Of a stretch of 7,709 nucleotides of DNA, positions 6,311 to 7,709 are shown piece after piece. Origin of the DNA: an uncultured Lachnospiraceae bacterium (lineage in GTDB: Bacteria > Bacillota_A > Clostridia > Lachnospirales > Lachnospiraceae); contig CADBNA010000036.1 in assembly GCA_902795835.1 (NCBI GenBank), positions 1 to 7,709 on the forward strand, written 5' to 3'. Positions within the stretch are counted from its first letter, which is position 1. Each line of letters begins with the position of its first letter. The notes beneath the pieces were generated by a model that had not been told where the DNA came from, ran no database searches, and saw only the letters and a list, made by a program, of their open reading frames with translations. A program made the position numbers and the translations under genes.

Positions 6311-6470
6311 ATGCAGCTAAGAGAACCGGGGTGCATGAGTTCCCATACGGGAACATCCGCAGCGTCGGTACTTAGTGAGGCCCTGTCCGAACTTTAGTAC
6401 CGCTACGCGAGGACAGAGCGCAAGCGATTCCCGTATGGGAATTCATACACTCCGGTTCTGTAAGCTTCAT
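6311..6470. repeat. Long inverted-repeat (MITE/REP-like or structured RNA) element between eutC and eutL
   Basis: Arms at 6322-6353 and 6428-6459 are complementary over 32 positions, 29 of them Watson-Crick. The three exceptions (6330/6451, 6334/6447, 6339/6442) are transitions that give G-U wobbles on one strand or the other. A weaker outer extension (6311-6320 with 6461-6470) pairs at 8 of 10 positions and abuts the eutC stop. The 74-base core (6354-6427) contains further pairing: 6362-6372 with 6396-6408 (11 pairs, two-base bulge) and 6380-6388 with 6411-6419 (8 of 9, the ninth a G-U on the minus strand). TAAG occurs at 6318-6321 and 6461-6464, flanking the main arms apart from one base, which might be a target duplication. 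There is no coding potential inside. The eutL ribosome binding site lies outside the structure. I do not recognise a named family. Confidence 0.8.
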
Positions 6471-7391
6471 TTATAAACTCAGATCCACCCCGCTCGCCTT
6501 CTTTTCCAGCATGATGCGGATGATCTCGGCTACATAGGCGCCCGCCTCCACGGAATTGATGCCGTCGCGGTGGATATTGCTGACCACGGTACGCCGGGAT
6601 TCGGGCATGCCGACCGTGGCGCGGTAGGCCAGATAGGCGCTCATGCTCTCCGCCGTACTCAGGCCGGGACGCTCCCCGAGGAGGACGCAGACGACTTCCG
6701 CATCCAGCAGCTCGCAGATTTCATCTTCTGCGCCGACTCTGCCGTATTTTACAAAAAACGGCGTTCCGGTGCTGATTCCGAAGCTCTCCAGGCCGTTCAG
6801 GATGGCGGGCAGGATATCCCGCACATTGGCCTCTACCGCTTTGGAACTCAGGCCGTCACTGACATAGATCTGCGCCTGTATGTGTTTTTTGCATCTGCGG
6901 TCCAGCTCCGCGCGGCTTTCGTCATTCAGACGCCTGCCCAGATCCGGCCTGGTCAGGTAGATGCTTTTATCGGTACACTTCGTCTGGACAGAAAACAGGT
7001 TCATCTCTTCGAGAAGGGCCGGATCCACTTCGCTGAATACCGAATCTCTTGCCGTGGCGTGATTCGCGCGCAGGGTAAGCATGGTCACCGTATTCAGCCG
7101 GGGACCGGAGCGGCCGGCGCCGATCCGGGCGTTGGTCATCTGCCGCATGCGGTTCATCATTTCCACGTCCATGGGATTGGCTATCAATATGCGCTGCCGC
7201 ACCTCATGGCTGGTAATATCCACAAGCTGGTCATCCGGGATCTCGTCCGTTTCCGCCTGTATCCGGCCTATGCTTTCCATGACGGCATCCCGGACTTCCT
7301 GTTCCGGATTTCCCTGTTCCGTTCCGGCCCGGGTGCCCAGGACTTCCGCGATCACATCACGGATCAAAGCTTCCAGTTGATTCTGATCCAT
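6471..7391 (-). CDS. eutC: Ethanolamine ammonia-lyase small subunit EutC
   Basis: EutC (306 residues) is the small subunit that completes the B12-binding site of ethanolamine ammonia-lyase with EutB. I chose the ATG at 7391 because MDQNQLEALIRDVIAEVLG is a typical amphipathic start and a GGGACGGGGG purine-rich stretch lies just upstream. A longer in-frame start at 7448 would overlap eutB by about 50 bases and adds residues unlike the family. Residues 1-19 look like a microcompartment encapsulation helix, followed by a polar linker (about 20-45) and the catalytic-complex domain. Family signatures seen are RIGAGRSGPR, YVSDGLSSKAV, LLGERPGLSTAESMSAY and the terminal NIHRDGINSVEAGAY. The stop is immediately followed by the inverted-repeat element at 6311-6470. 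Confidence 0.96.
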   Translation of the reverse strand: MDQNQLEALIRDVIAEVLGTRAGTEQGNPEQEVRDAVMESIGRIQAETDEIPDDQLVDITSHEVRQRILIANPMDVEMMNRMRQMTNARIGAGRSGPRLNTVTMLTLRANHATARDSVFSEVDPALLEEMNLFSVQTKCTDKSIYLTRPDLGRRLNDESRAELDRRCKKHIQAQIYVSDGLSSKAVEANVRDILPAILNGLESFGISTGTPFFVKYGRVGAEDEICELLDAEVVCVLLGERPGLSTAESMSAYLAYRATVGMPESRRTVVSNIHRDGINSVEAGAYVAEIIRIMLEKKASGVDLSL

Positions 7392-7396
7392 CGCAA

Positions 7397-7708
7397 TTAC
7401 CCCCGTCCCATAAAGATCGTAGGATCGCCGGCATACTTTGTCAGACATCCGTTTTCCATGATGCCCATCTTCTCACACCAGATCTCAAATTCCCGGATCG
7501 GGCGGAGGCTGAGGACCTCCCGCACGGTGTTCGCGTCGTGATAGGAATTGGTCTGATAATTCAGCATAACGTCATCACTGGCAGGAATACCGATCACGTA
7601 ATTGCATCCCGCCGAAGACAGCAGCGTGGTGAGATTCTCGATATCGTTCTGATCTGCCATCATATGATTTGTATAACAGCAGTCGCAGCCCATGGGAATG
7701 CCGGACAG
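7397..7708 (-). CDS. eutB: Ethanolamine ammonia-lyase large subunit EutB, C-terminal part (5' end outside window)
   Basis: EutB is the catalytic TIM-barrel subunit of adenosylcobalamin-dependent ethanolamine ammonia-lyase, which converts ethanolamine to acetaldehyde and ammonia in the microcompartment lumen. Only the last 103 codons are present; the gene enters from the right edge. Visible family sequence includes GIPMGCDCCYTNH, then ADQNDIENL, then GIPASDDVMLNYQTNSYHD, which match the C-terminal EutB barrel strands as I remember them. The protein stops at a TAA soon after GDPTIFMGRG. The tail seems shorter than in the enterobacterial enzyme, which I take as lineage variation rather than truncation. 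Only five bases separate its stop from the eutC start, and the eutC ribosome binding site lies inside the last eutB codons, so the two subunits are probably translationally coupled. Confidence 0.96.
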   Translation of the reverse strand: MSGIPMGCDCCYTNHMMADQNDIENLTTLLSSAGCNYVIGIPASDDVMLNYQTNSYHDANTVREVLSLRPIREFEIWCEKMGIMENGCLTKYAGDPTIFMGRG

Positions 7709-7709
7709 C

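Noticed and set aside
6292..6336. Upstream ATG at 6336 as the eutL start
   Set aside because: It would place translation initiation inside the left arm of the inverted repeat, lacks a ribosome binding site, and adds residues not seen in EutL; the ATG at 6291 has GGAGG at ideal spacing.
6311..6470. Inverted-repeat element considered as an intact insertion sequence
   Set aside because: Only 160 bases long with no open frame; it cannot encode a transposase, so at most it is a non-autonomous element.
6570..7541. Plus-strand open frame opposite eutC and the end of eutB
   Set aside because: It spans the antisense of two real genes across their junction and has no family features; coding shadow.

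Overview
The window is the interior of an ethanolamine utilization (eut) bacterial-microcompartment operon. Every gene I can support lies on the minus strand, so transcription runs from high to low coordinates. Gene content, strong AGGAGG-type ribosome binding sites, a firmicute-style EutT and a PduL-type phosphotransacetylase point to a Clostridia-class firmicute. The fairly high GC content would fit a gut Lachnospiraceae-like organism, but the lineage is an inference and I cannot name a species.

Layout in transcription order: the 3' end of eutB (7397-7708, cut by the window edge); eutC (6471-7391); a 180-base gap holding a large, very regular inverted-repeat element (about 6311-6470); eutL (5635-6291); a 137-base spacer with a hairpin; eutE (4022-5497); a 100-base AT-rich spacer; eutM (3619-3921); a fused EutT-PduL gene (2204-3550); eutJ (1337-2182); a small unrecognised protein with an encapsulation-like helix and a nine-residue tandem repeat (919-1299); eutN (612-905); and the 5' part of a PduS/RnfC-like flavoprotein gene (1-612, cut by the window edge). 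No intergenic stretch exceeds 300 bases. I found no convincing rho-independent terminator or cobalamin riboswitch, and no tRNA, rRNA, CRISPR array or transposase.

How the genes work together: EutB/EutC form the adenosylcobalamin-dependent ammonia-lyase that splits ethanolamine into acetaldehyde and ammonia. EutE oxidises acetaldehyde to acetyl-CoA. The PduL half of the fusion exchanges CoA for phosphate, giving acetyl phosphate. The EutT half makes adenosylcobalamin, and the PduS-like flavoprotein probably supplies electrons for cobalamin reduction. EutL (trimer), EutM (hexamer) and EutN (pentamer vertex) are shell proteins. EutJ is an Hsp70/actin-fold putative chaperone. The alcohol dehydrogenase EutG, EutA, EutH, EutQ and the EutV/EutW regulators are not in this window.

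The pathway itself is well known. The points worth a second look are the structured 160-base element between eutC and eutL, the single-ORF fusion of an adenosyltransferase with a phosphotransacetylase, and the small protein whose C-terminal module resembles the N-terminus of EutT.
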